Assembly: GCA_020851735.1 (NCBI GenBank)
Contig: JADZCD010000016.1
Location: 1 to 52,674, forward strand
From: Phycisphaeraceae bacterium
GTDB lineage: Bacteria > Planctomycetota > Phycisphaerae > Phycisphaerales > Phycisphaeraceae
DNA: 52,674 nt
Direction of reading: 5' to 3'
In this document: positions 35,594 through 45,241 of the stretch, one piece after another
How positions within the stretch are numbered: the stretch's first letter is position 1
Layout: every line of letters begins with the position of its first letter
The notes under the pieces: model-generated
The model's database searches: none
What the model was told of the DNA's origin: nothing
Seen by the model: the letters and a program-made list of their open reading frames with translations, nothing else
Translations under genes and position numbers: made by a program

Positions 35594-36170
35594 CGTCCTC
35601 AGGCCGGCTCCGGATGACTCTGGCCGGACCACCCAAGGCGATGACATTCTCCGGCAGGTCGATGAACACGCTGGACCTGGCCCCGACAATCGTCTTGCGC
35701 CCGATGGTCACTCCCGCGTTGACGTACACATCCGCCGCCAGCCACACCCGGTCGCCGATCGTGATCGACCTGGCCATGATCTGCATGTCCGGACGCTGGT
35801 AGTCGTGCGTGCCCGAGCAGAGGTGCGAATACTGGCTGACCCGGCTGTCCCGCCCGACTTCGATGGGGCCAAAGCAATCGAACACCACGCGATGATGAAT
35901 CACTACCCCCGCCCGCAGCGTCAGGTTCCAGGGCCGATTGACACGCACCGTCTGATGAATGAACACCGACCGGTGCACCTTGGCCCCGAAAGCCCGCAGC
36001 AACACCACCCGCAGCGGATTCAGCCAGACCGGCGTCCAGCGGAAAATCTGCCTGCCCACGCAGGACCACAGCCAACCCGCCAGACGCTCCCGCCCGCTCT
36101 GGGGCAGAAACAAACGCCGGTGCGGCGCCGGCATGGCCGGGGGCGGTCGAGTTGGCAGAGAGTCCATCAT
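35568..36170 (-). CDS. Left-handed beta-helix acyltransferase (WcaF/LacA-like)
   Basis: A 200-residue acetyltransferase-like protein made of hexapeptide repeats, e.g. I-T-I-G-D-R-V-W-L-A-A-D-V-Y-V-N-A-G-V-T-I-G. The catalytic-type histidine lies in S-G-T-H-D-Y. It is clearly related to the C-terminal half of the neighbouring GT2 fusion (shared R-L/A-F-G-A-K, S-Q-Y-x-H-x-C-x-G-T-H-D-Y and V-I/V-G-A-R-S-S-V). Its ATG overlaps the upstream stop codon as ATGA, which indicates translational coupling. It would acetylate a sugar of the polysaccharide. Confidence 0.85.
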   Translation of the reverse strand: MMDSLPTRPPPAMPAPHRRLFLPQSGRERLAGWLWSCVGRQIFRWTPVWLNPLRVVLLRAFGAKVHRSVFIHQTVRVNRPWNLTLRAGVVIHHRVVFDCFGPIEVGRDSRVSQYSHLCSGTHDYQRPDMQIMARSITIGDRVWLAADVYVNAGVTIGRKTIVGARSSVFIDLPENVIALGGPARVIRSRPEDVTSTVGNG

Positions 36171-37672
36171 TGCAGCAGGCGATCCTTGATCGGCTTGGCG
36201 GGATTGCCCACGCACACCTTGCCGGGGGGTAAGCTCTTATAAACGCTCGAACGGGCCCCGATCACCGTCAGCGAGCCGACATCCACCCCCGGCCCGACGA
36301 ACACGTCCGCCCCGATCCACACGTCGTCCCCGATGTTGATCGGACTGCGAATCAGCGGAAAACGATGGTCCGTATAGTCATGCGTGCCGGCACAGATGTG
36401 GGCGTACTGGCTGATGATCGCCCGCTTGCCGATGTGAATCTTGCCCAAACTGTACAAGATGGCGTAGTCGCCGATGGTCGCTTCGTCCTCGATGTCCAGC
36501 ATCCACGGCACCTCCACGTTGACCGTCGGGCGAATCGCCACGCCCTTGCCGATCTTCGCCCCGAACAGCCGCAGGATGCCCGTGCGCAACCGATGCCAGT
36601 TGTGGAAGCTTAAACGGAAAATCGGCCGCGCCACCACCATCCACACCGCCCGCGCCAGCTTCTCCTTAAAACTCCAGGGGCTGGGCTCCGGCTTCATCTG
36701 CATGTGAATGGGCAGCTCCGGCCCCGGCGGCGGCCGCAGCGCCGGCGAACGCAGGACCACCGGGTCCGCCCCTTCGGGAATCGCCAAACCGCTGGTCCGG
36801 ACCGCCGGCTGTATCGGCAACGGAGCCGATTTTTTCCGCTCGCTTTTGACCTGCCGGCGCAGCTCGCGCAGCTTCAACGCCACCAGCGAGTCGTACCAGC
36901 TGATGAACTTGCTGAACTGATAACCCACCCGCCCGTCGATGCAGCCGAGCCGGAAGAAATACATGTAAATAAACCGGCTCAAGCCCGGCAGCGGCAGATA
37001 CGGCGTCACGTGACGCTTCAGCCACCGGCGCCGGCGGGTGTCCTCGGGAATGTTGGCCGCCTGGACTTCCACGTCCTGCCGCTCCAAATAGCGAAGAATC
37101 GAGCGGGCCTCCAGCGTCGAATAGCGGTTGTGCTTGGCGACGTAGTGTTCCAGTCCGCGCCGGTCGTGGTGGACCATCGGCTCGCGGATGTAGCCCACCG
37201 GGTGATCCACGATCACGTGCTCGTGCACTTCCCGGTTCTCATAAAGCCCCTTGCCACGCTTAAACAAACGCAGGTTCCAACTGGGGTAATACCCGCAGTG
37301 GCGGATCGGCTTATCCAGAAAATACGTCAGCCGATTGATGAAAAAACCGTTCTCCGGCACCTGGTCCGCGGGCCGGCGCCCGATCCCCGCCAGAATCCGC
37401 TGCAACGGCTCGGTGATCACTTCGTCCGCGTCCAGGATCAGAATCCAGTCCGCCTCCAACGGCAGGTTCCGCAGTCCCCAGTTCTTCTGCTGGGCGTAGC
37501 CTTCCCAGGCGTGCGGCACCACCTCCGCCCCGAACGATCTGGCGATTTCCACCGTGCCGTCCGTCGACCCGCTGTCGACGACGTAGATCTTGCGCACCCA
37601 CCCCGTCAAGGCACGCAGACAATAGGGCAGATTCAACGCCTCGTTGTAGGTGATGATCATCACGTCGATCAT
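36167..37672 (-). CDS. GT2 glycosyltransferase fused to a beta-helix acyltransferase
   Basis: A 501-residue two-domain protein. Residues about 1-275 are a GT2 enzyme of the WaaE/KdtX-like type (M-I-I-T-Y-N-E-A-L-N-L-P, V-V-D-S-G-S-T-D-G-T, and the metal motif D81-A-D in L-I-L-D-A-D-E-V). A Pro-rich linker (about 275-330) joins it to a left-handed beta-helix acyltransferase (about 335-500; C-A-G-T-H-D-Y, then D-D-V-W-I-G-A-D-V-F-V-G-P-G and V-I-G-A-R-S-S-V). One polypeptide could thus add a sugar and acylate it. The stand-alone acyltransferase gene follows with an ATGA overlap. Confidence 0.9.
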   Translation of the reverse strand: MIDVMIITYNEALNLPYCLRALTGWVRKIYVVDSGSTDGTVEIARSFGAEVVPHAWEGYAQQKNWGLRNLPLEADWILILDADEVITEPLQRILAGIGRRPADQVPENGFFINRLTYFLDKPIRHCGYYPSWNLRLFKRGKGLYENREVHEHVIVDHPVGYIREPMVHHDRRGLEHYVAKHNRYSTLEARSILRYLERQDVEVQAANIPEDTRRRRWLKRHVTPYLPLPGLSRFIYMYFFRLGCIDGRVGYQFSKFISWYDSLVALKLRELRRQVKSERKKSAPLPIQPAVRTSGLAIPEGADPVVLRSPALRPPPGPELPIHMQMKPEPSPWSFKEKLARAVWMVVARPIFRLSFHNWHRLRTGILRLFGAKIGKGVAIRPTVNVEVPWMLDIEDEATIGDYAILYSLGKIHIGKRAIISQYAHICAGTHDYTDHRFPLIRSPINIGDDVWIGADVFVGPGVDVGSLTVIGARSSVYKSLPPGKVCVGNPAKPIKDRLLQ

Positions 37673-38092
37673 GGAGCTTCGATTCCCCGTAGCGGTTTTA
37701 AAAAAGACCAGCCTTTAAGACATTGTACGATCAACCGGCACGCCATGGCGACGCGCGCGAAACAAGGCCCGCCGCTTTCTGGCCCTGATTTATTGCTTTT
37801 CTCCTTTTTCATCGTCCAAAAAGCTCCGACATTCCCGCAGGCGCCCGGGGCCCCTCTCCGCGCCGCCGCGTAGGGTATGCAGGGAGTGTCGTAGGGCCTG
37901 TAACGATGTTAGGGGCTGGGGCATTGGCCGAATTTGGGGGCCCTAGCTTGATCTCCTGGATTTCATATTGTCTGGTTGGTTGATCGGAGGCCTTAGACAG
38001 GCTGCGCGACTACCTGTTCGGGGTTGATGGGCAGGCGGGCCTGGGACCACCAGGCGCGGCAGCTTGACTAAAAGTGGGTAAAGGATTTGGCC
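37673..38092. other. Intergenic region between divergent EPS genes
   Basis: About 420 bp without a supported gene. The long plus-strand frame running into it is antisense to the GT2 fusion gene and has no ribosome binding site. The second half (37930-38060) is less GC-rich and should contain the promoter of the exported Gly-rich protein gene; I cannot assign clear hexamers. Confidence 0.5.
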
Positions 38093-40180
38093 ATGTGGCG
38101 CAACGATCCAGTTTCAACTCGTCTTCTGGCTTTGGCGATTCCGCTCACCCTGGGCGGAGCCTGGTCTCTGCAGGCTGCCGAACCAGCCTCCGCGCCCGCG
38201 CCTGTGGTCGCCGAACAACCTCAGCCGCAGACTCCGCCTGCCGCCACGCCCGGCAACTGGCTGGACGTGCTCTACCAGCTCTGGGCCGGCATGGAAGAAC
38301 AGGCCGCGGCCTCCCAACAAGACAACACGTCGGTAAACGACCCGACTCAGGATCAAGCCGCTTCCACGCCGCCTGCCGACGGCTCCAGCGCCAGCCAGGC
38401 GATGGTCGTGGAGATCAGCGCCTCGTCCGCGGCAAACTATGAATCCACGGCCGAATCAGCCGGGCAAGCGTCCGATTCTCCGTCCGCTGACGATCAAGAG
38501 ATGTTCACCCACCGCAGGGGTCAAGCGGATCCGCAGGCCGGCGAGCAAAGCACGCATGGCCTCCTGCGTTCGAACCGCGTTGCCGCGCGCAGCGGTGGCG
38601 GCAAAGTATTTTTCGCCTCCGGTGGTGCGGGCGGCGGTGGTGGCGGGGGTGGGGGCTCATCCCTGGTGATGGGCAGCTCCGGTGGCGGCGGCGGTGGGGG
38701 GGGTGGCGGCGCGTCCGGCAGCGGCGCGGCTTCCGGAGGAACGTCCGGGAGCGGTGCCGGCAAAGGCAGCTATGCCGGCGGCAGCAATGCCTCCGAGGCA
38801 ACCTCCGGCAGCACCTCCGGTGGTACCGCTTCCGGGGGCGGGGGTGGGGGTGTGACGGTGGTTGGTGGTGGCTCTTCTAACGAATCGACCGGCAGCACCG
38901 GCAGCGGTACTTCCGGCAGCACTACCGGGGGCACTACCGGTAGCACTTCCGGTAGCGCTTCCGGGGGCGCTTCCGGGGGCACTTCCGGGGGCGGGGGTGG
39001 TGTCGTGGTGGTTGGGGGAGGCTCATCCTCCAGTGGCGGGACCAGCAGCGGGACAACCGGTGGTTCTACCGGCAGTTCCGCCGGCGGAACGACTTCCGGC
39101 AGCACTACCGGTGGCACATCCGGGAGCACTTCCGGTGGCGCTTCCGGGGGCGGGGGTGGGGGGGGGGGTGGCGTCGTGGTCGTCGGTGGCGGCACCGGCA
39201 ACACCGGCAGCTCAACCGGCCAAGGCTCAGGCTCCACCGGCAGCAGCGGGTCCACCGGGTCAACGACCACCGGCGGCGGTGGCGGGAACATTCCGAACCA
39301 CAATGCCGCCCTCCGTCCGCCCGTGGAGCGGATCATCAGCTGGATGACCGTCGGCGGGTCGAGCACCGACCCTGCCACCCGCAAGATCGGCGATCACCTG
39401 GGCATTCGCACCAAGGGCTGGAAGTTCTACGTCCAGGACCGCATCATGCCCCAGATTCAGTGGGGTTGCCGCCGCTTCGTGCTGCACAATCCCTTTGGCA
39501 CGATGCCCGGCGGAGAGCCCATGCAGTTGGACCAGATGCTCGAAGCCCGCGCCGCCGGCCTGACCTGGCTGGAGAAGGACTTCGTCGAAGCTTGGAAGCC
39601 CATCACCTCCGGGCAGTATGGCCCCGTGGAGATCATCGCCTACTTCGGCACGCCCGTGGAGGACGCGGACTTTAGAGACCTGCATCAAAGCGGCCAGCGT
39701 CAGAAGTGGATGGAACGCGCCTGGGCCAGCGTGGACCTGGCCCTCAAGGCCGGCATGAGCATCGGCCTGGACATGGTCACCGGCGCCAAGGCCAATCATC
39801 CTGCCTATGAATTCGCCCAGGCCCTGCGTGACCGGGGCGTGAAAGTCTACGTGGAAGGCCTGCCCGCCAAGGCTCTGCCGCACTGGTGGACATACCCGTT
39901 CATCATCCAGGAAGAGTTCATGGACATCCCCAATCCCGCGTCCTGGCGGCTGCCGATGGCGGATCTGGTGGAGAAAATCGAAGTCATCCAGATTCTCCAG
40001 TGGCCCTCCGGTGTCTCCTACAGCGACGGGTCGTGGGCCTACGGCAAATACCGCCAGCAACTGCTCAACACCCGCTACACCATCGCCGGGTCGGTGCGCG
40101 GCATGATGCTCGACAGCGCCAAAACCCTCGATGAGCTGCGCAACGACGTCGCCGCCGATCGCGCCGCCCTGGGGCAGTGA
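38093..40180 (+). CDS. Exported Gly/Ser-rich protein with the same unknown C-terminal domain as 23981
   Basis: A 695-residue protein. A signal peptide (about 1-30, cut after L-Q-A-A) is followed by a Pro/Ala/Ser/Gln-rich region to about 170 and a Gly/Ser/Thr low-complexity region (about 174-400) with three G5-8-V-V/T-V-V-G-G-G blocks. The C-terminal 283 residues (413-695) match the protein at 23981: R-I-I-S-W, P-Q-I-Q-W-G, H-N-P-F-G-T-M, F-V-E-A-W-K-P-I-T-S-G, G-M-S-I-G-L-D-M-V-T-G-A-K-A and V-Y-V-E-G-L-P. The acidic strand-end residues are kept (about D560, E588). AAGGA precedes the ATG at 38093. It ends at a terminator. Function unknown; probably a matrix or cell-surface enzyme. Confidence 0.82.
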   Translation: MWRNDPVSTRLLALAIPLTLGGAWSLQAAEPASAPAPVVAEQPQPQTPPAATPGNWLDVLYQLWAGMEEQAAASQQDNTSVNDPTQDQAASTPPADGSSASQAMVVEISASSAANYESTAESAGQASDSPSADDQEMFTHRRGQADPQAGEQSTHGLLRSNRVAARSGGGKVFFASGGAGGGGGGGGGSSLVMGSSGGGGGGGGGGASGSGAASGGTSGSGAGKGSYAGGSNASEATSGSTSGGTASGGGGGGVTVVGGGSSNESTGSTGSGTSGSTTGGTTGSTSGSASGGASGGTSGGGGGVVVVGGGSSSSGGTSSGTTGGSTGSSAGGTTSGSTTGGTSGSTSGGASGGGGGGGGGVVVVGGGTGNTGSSTGQGSGSTGSSGSTGSTTTGGGGGNIPNHNAALRPPVERIISWMTVGGSSTDPATRKIGDHLGIRTKGWKFYVQDRIMPQIQWGCRRFVLHNPFGTMPGGEPMQLDQMLEARAAGLTWLEKDFVEAWKPITSGQYGPVEIIAYFGTPVEDADFRDLHQSGQRQKWMERAWASVDLALKAGMSIGLDMVTGAKANHPAYEFAQALRDRGVKVYVEGLPAKALPHWWTYPFIIQEEFMDIPNPASWRLPMADLVEKIEVIQILQWPSGVSYSDGSWAYGKYRQQLLNTRYTIAGSVRGMMLDSAKTLDELRNDVAADRAALGQ
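38614..39290 (+). repeat. Gly/Ser/Thr-coding low-complexity region built from short DNA units
   Basis: About 680 bp of imperfect 12-nt (AGC/GGC-ACT/GCT-TCC-GGT/GGG) and G-run units on the coding strand, encoding Gly, Ser and Thr almost exclusively. It includes exact or near-exact copies of the dispersed element, e.g. CGCTTCCGGGGGCGGGGG at 38827-38844 and CACTTCCGGGGGCGGGGG at 38980-38997. The antisense strand reads as a long Pro-rich frame, which is a shadow. Confidence 0.88.
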
Positions 40181-40214
40181 GCATCCATCGAACCCCATTC
40201 TCGACTGTGACCAG

Positions 40215-40242
40215 ACCGGGCCCCTCGTGGCCCGGTTTTTTT
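40215..40242 (+). terminator. Rho-independent terminator of the Gly-rich exported protein gene
   Basis: Stem ACCGGGCC / GGCCCGGT with a 6-base loop and a run of seven T, 35 bp after the stop codon. Confidence 0.92.
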
Positions 40243-40266
40243 GTCATATCCCCCCGGGCCCCCAAG

Positions 40267-40326
40267 CCGGGCCCTTTGAGGCCCGGATGCTTCCCGCTCA
40301 TACATACCGGGCCCTTTGACCCCCGG
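40267..40326 (+). repeat. Two further CCGGGCC-CTTTGA hairpin units behind the terminator
   Basis: CCGGGCC-CTTTGA-GGCCCGG at 40267-40286 is a perfect 7-bp hairpin without a T-run. At 40307-40320 the string CCGGGCCCTTTGA recurs, followed by CCCCCGG, giving a weaker hairpin. Together with the terminator at 40215 they form three spaced copies of the same stem. Confidence 0.7.
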
Positions 40327-40441
40327 ATTCCCCGTTTCCCCTGCCTCCAAAACCCATCATCTCCCTTGCTCCCCGCGCCCACCTTCCGCTGCGGTACAAT
40401 CCCGCTTTGCCCTCTGCCCGCACGATTTAGGAACGATCCCC

Positions 40442-42199
<1,758 letters not shown>

Positions 42200-43157
42200 A
42201 TTGATTGTGACGGTTTCTTAAAGACCGCGATATTCAGTCAAAACACCGGCAGATCCGCCTGTAGTCGTGCTGTTGCATATGCAAGGTCTTGTCGCGGCAT
42301 GGATTTGAACGGTTTTCCCATTTTCACATTGGTGCCAGTAGCCACAAAATTATAGAAAGTCTAAAATAGCATCTGATAACGGTTTGGATGAATAATCCCC
42401 GAAATCTATCACGCCCTGCTGCTTACGTAAATTATTTTTTAACAGGCTATTGCAGTCGTCAAGGCGTCATTTTTCTATGGCTGTTTCTATTAACCTGTTA
42501 TTTTTTGCATTCATAAGTAAAAGTCATTGACAGCCGGAATTGATGGAGTAAATTATTAAGTAAAGGTTAAGAGACCCTAATGTTCAGAGATTGCGGTCGG
42601 TACGGGATTCTAGTTCATCTTCGGCTTAATTTTCGGGAAAACGTTGATCGCGACAATGGGAGAGGAAGACTGTGCCTGTCAGTTATTTGGTCATGTTGAA
42701 TAGCTCGGCGCGCAAAACAAGCTCGAATATTCATAGGACAGGGTAGTCGTAAAAGTCATTGTCATTTTCTTTGCATTGTTGATTCATGAAAATAGTCGGA
42801 TCGTCCCAACTGAAAGAAGACCATCGCCAAACATTCGCCAAATAATCGTTCGCTAGGATCACAGCCCATGGCGGTTCATGAATGAGCAGGCACCTAACAG
42901 GATGGTTTGATAATCGATTGCTCTTTGGGTCTTGATTCACTAGAGGAGAGAAACAAAGGCTGGGAAAACGGCAAGACACCCAGCTGTGGATTGAACGGAG
43001 GAGAGAAAGCCCACCCGTTCCATTCACCACCAAAACCGAATCGGTGACCGGCAGCCGTATAGCTGCTAATTAACATCGTCACGTCTGTCAGCCTGTGTGG
43101 GCTGACTTTCAGATTGAGCGTTTTGTTTCACCAATGTTCTTTTTTGGAGGAATAGAG
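42200..43157. other. Long AT-richer intergenic region before the first PEP-CTERM gene
   Basis: About 960 bp, clearly less GC-rich than the rest of the window between about 42340 and 42960. A possible promoter, TTGACA (42527) - 16 bp - TAAATT (42549), lies about 600 bp before the next gene, so it would give a long leader or an untranslated RNA. A 100-codon minus-strand frame (42731-43033) has no recognisable product. The last 120 bp contain the leader element described at 43037. Confidence 0.5.
43037..43071 (+). repeat. Leader element shared by two PEP-CTERM genes, copy 1
   Basis: The string CGAATCGGTGACCGGCA, followed by GCCGTATAGCTGCTAATT, aligns with CGAATCGGTGACGGCATAGC-GGCTCAATT at 44963. 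Within it GCAGC-CGTATA-GCTGC can form a small hairpin. It lies 87 bp before the start codon of the first PEP-CTERM gene. It may be an operator or an RNA leader element; the sequence does not decide. Confidence 0.6.
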
Positions 43158-44321
43158 ATGAGAAAGTTAGTAGGAATGGCTGTGTTGGCCATGATCGCGG
43201 CTCCGGCATTCGCCGACATGAGCCCGATCTACTCGATCACCCCGACGGCTGGCACCCCTGATCGCCCCGCGGTCAACGCCAACACGGTGATCGGCGCCCA
43301 GATTGTGTGGGCGAACAACGCGGGTTCGGCTGGTTTCAATGGCAAAGGCAGCCGCTATGAGGCTCTGGTTGGCCCCGTGAACAACGTGGCGTTAGCCAGC
43401 GCTGCGCTGGGTTGGGCTCCCTGGGCGATGGAAGCCGGCGTGTCCGCCAACTACGCGGTCTACGGTGGTCCTCCGTCCCTGACCGGCCTGCCCCTGCAGG
43501 TTGAACGCCTCTCCGACGGCGCGATCATCTCGATCCCGCTGACCGGCATTGGCAATGACGACCACCACTTCACCGACGTGACCGACTCCGGTCTGGTGTT
43601 CTGGGGCGCTTGGGACAACACGATCAAGATGTGCGACGTGTCCAGCGGCGTAGCCGGCCCGGTCGTCACGGTCATGAGCACCCCATTGGGCAACCCCGGC
43701 TGGCGCTTCCGTGCGGCGACCTGGAGCGATCGTATTGCTGTCCGCATGGACAACAGCGGCGCTCCGTCCCCGATCGACATGTACGATGCCAGTGATAACG
43801 CGATCTACAACGTGATCACGCCCGCCGTGGTCGGCGCCTGGGGCACCCAGAAGCCGATGAAGGCCGAGATGAGCGAAGACGGCAACTGGGTTGTGTCCAA
43901 CGTGCGTTACACCGGCGTGGGCGGCAACATGGGCGACCTGGTCCTCGTTGACGTCTCCAATCCCCTGTCTCCCGTTCAGTACAACCTGACCAACAACCCT
44001 GACCGCGTGCGCAATGACCCCTCGATGACCATTCTCGATGCGGACACAGCCCTGTTGGTTTGGGACGAAAACAAGACCGGTACGAACGACGTGGTCGGCG
44101 CGTATCTGACTGGTCTGGCTCCTGGTGGCGCGGCCCCCACTCTGGGCAGCATCATCACCATCGCCAGCGGTGCTGAAAATCAGCACTTCGCTGACGTCAG
44201 CGGCATGCTGGTGGCCTGGAAGAATGACACGACCGGCCAGATTCAGTATGCGATGATTCCCGAACCCGCGAGCCTGGCTCTGCTGGCTCTGGGTGGTCTG
44301 GCTCTGGCTCGTCGTCGCTAA
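43158..44321 (+). CDS. PEP-CTERM exported protein, beta-propeller-like, copy 1
   Basis: A 387-residue secreted protein: a signal peptide (M-R-K-L-V-G-M-A-V-L-A-M-I-A-A-P-A-F-A), a body of repeated strand motifs, and a C-terminal PEP-CTERM tail (I-P-E-P-A-S-L-A-L-L-A-L-G-G-L-A then Arg-rich end). Body motifs such as D-D-H-H-F-T-D-V...L-V-F-W, M-S-E-D-G-N-W-V-V-S-N, I-L-D-A-D-T-A-L-L-V-W and N-Q-H-F-A-D-V...L-V-A-W recur, as in TolB-like propeller blades. GGAGG lies seven bases before the ATG at 43158. Exosortase-type processing is expected, but no exosortase is in the window. It is related to the next gene. Confidence 0.88.
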   Translation: MRKLVGMAVLAMIAAPAFADMSPIYSITPTAGTPDRPAVNANTVIGAQIVWANNAGSAGFNGKGSRYEALVGPVNNVALASAALGWAPWAMEAGVSANYAVYGGPPSLTGLPLQVERLSDGAIISIPLTGIGNDDHHFTDVTDSGLVFWGAWDNTIKMCDVSSGVAGPVVTVMSTPLGNPGWRFRAATWSDRIAVRMDNSGAPSPIDMYDASDNAIYNVITPAVVGAWGTQKPMKAEMSEDGNWVVSNVRYTGVGGNMGDLVLVDVSNPLSPVQYNLTNNPDRVRNDPSMTILDADTALLVWDENKTGTNDVVGAYLTGLAPGGAAPTLGSIITIASGAENQHFADVSGMLVAWKNDTTGQIQYAMIPEPASLALLALGGLALARRR

Positions 44322-44370
44322 TTGCGACACGTTTCGTGTGCCTCAAGGCACGACATGATGCTTGTTACAG

Positions 44371-44404
44371 AGGGCGGCGTCGCAAGACGCCGCCCTTCTA
44401 TTTT
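44371..44404 (+). terminator. Rho-independent terminator of PEP-CTERM gene 1
   Basis: Perfect 11-bp stem AGGGCGGCGTC / GACGCCGCCCT with a GCAA tetraloop, followed by TCTATTTT. Confidence 0.92.
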
Positions 44405-44909
44405 CCCGGTTAACCCGCCTGCTCTTGGGCAATCCTCCCCAGCGCAGCGGATCCGCACCGACAAAGCACCCAGGCCTAACTAACCTGCTAACCTGCATCG
44501 AAAAGCCCAGCCGCTCCGCCGGCCGGGACCCACCCGCAGCCCCAGCCAACCCGTCGCCTGCGCCATGCCCGCAACCCCTTTGACCCTCCCCACGCTGTCA
44601 TCCTGAAGGCACAACCACCCCCCCCAATGCCCGCCGTCTGCGCCAACCCGATAAACTGGGGGGTTTAATTAACAAGTTTTTCTTATTTACCAGCCCACGA
44701 TCCAATCATCGTGTGGGTTTTTGTTGCGTCCAGACAAAAAATTAAACAAAAAAAGTGATGTTTTTGACGCATCAAGCGATCTTCACGTCTAGCTTCTAAT
44801 TGCCATAACTATTTTTAGAAAATAAACATATGTCGCATAGTCCGTAAACTTGGTCTGCCATAACAGACAATCAAATATTATTATAAAAAAAGAAAATCAA
44901 AAATTATCA

Positions 44910-44938
44910 TTGACGTTGTGCGTATCTTGGAGTACTTT
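44910..44938 (+). promoter_or_regulatory. Candidate promoter of PEP-CTERM gene 2
   Basis: TTGACG and TACTTT are separated by 17 bp, at the downstream edge of the AT-rich patch. Transcription would start about 25 bp before the shared leader element and give a leader of about 300 nt. The -10 is weak. Confidence 0.4.
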
Positions 44939-44962
44939 CAATCAAGTCTGACCGCTTGACTT

Positions 44963-44991
44963 CGAATCGGTGACGGCATAGCGGCTCAATT
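44963..44991 (+). repeat. Leader element shared by two PEP-CTERM genes, copy 2
   Basis: Second copy of the element at 43037: CGAATCGGTGAC-GGCATAGC-GGCTCAATT. Here the outer bases TCGAAT (44962-44967) and ATTCGA (44989-44994) form an inverted repeat around it. It is 250 bp before the PEP-CTERM gene 2 start. Confidence 0.6.
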
Positions 44992-45241
44992 CGAGACGCC
45001 CGGGAGGGAGTGGAGAAAGAGGCTTTTTGGTTTCGGATGGGGAGATCGGGCGGATGGGAAGGAAGAAGGGTCCTCGCACGTTCGTGCCATCTGGGCCTTC
45101 CCTCTGGCCCGCGGACAAACGTTCTAAAGCGTTTCCTCCTTGCCCCAGCCAAGCCTCTTTGACGCGAAATGTCATGGTTCCTTATCCGGTCTGCGTAGGC
45201 CGGTTGATGAATGCACGTCTGTTCTTATTGGAGGAATTAGG

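Larger units (their letters stand above)
44405..45241. other. Intergenic region with a strongly AT-rich patch before PEP-CTERM gene 2
   Basis: About 840 bp without a supported gene. Positions about 44660-44935 are very AT-rich, with long A and T runs, unlike anything else in the window. A purine-rich leader (about 44990-45070) follows, then a good GGAGGAATTAGG ribosome binding site. The candidate promoter at 44910 and the leader element at 44963 lie here. Confidence 0.55.

Noticed and set aside
36704..37873. A 389-codon plus-strand frame
   Set aside because: Antisense to the GT2 fusion gene, with His/Arg/Gln-rich shadow composition and no ribosome binding site.
38770..39384. A 204-codon Pro-rich open frame on the minus strand
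   Set aside because: It is the antisense reading of the Gly/Ser-coding repeat region; Gly codons read backwards give Pro. No start signals or domain.
42527..42554. Good-looking TTGACA - 16 bp - TAAATT pair
   Set aside because: Not listed as a promoter because it lies in AT-rich DNA, where such matches arise easily, and is 600 bp from any gene; mentioned only as a possibility.
42731..43033. A 100-codon minus-strand frame in the AT-rich region, with a fairly natural amino-acid mix
   Set aside because: No recognisable family, no ribosome binding site, and the N-terminal part overlaps the leader of the PEP-CTERM gene. It could be a gene remnant but cannot be supported.
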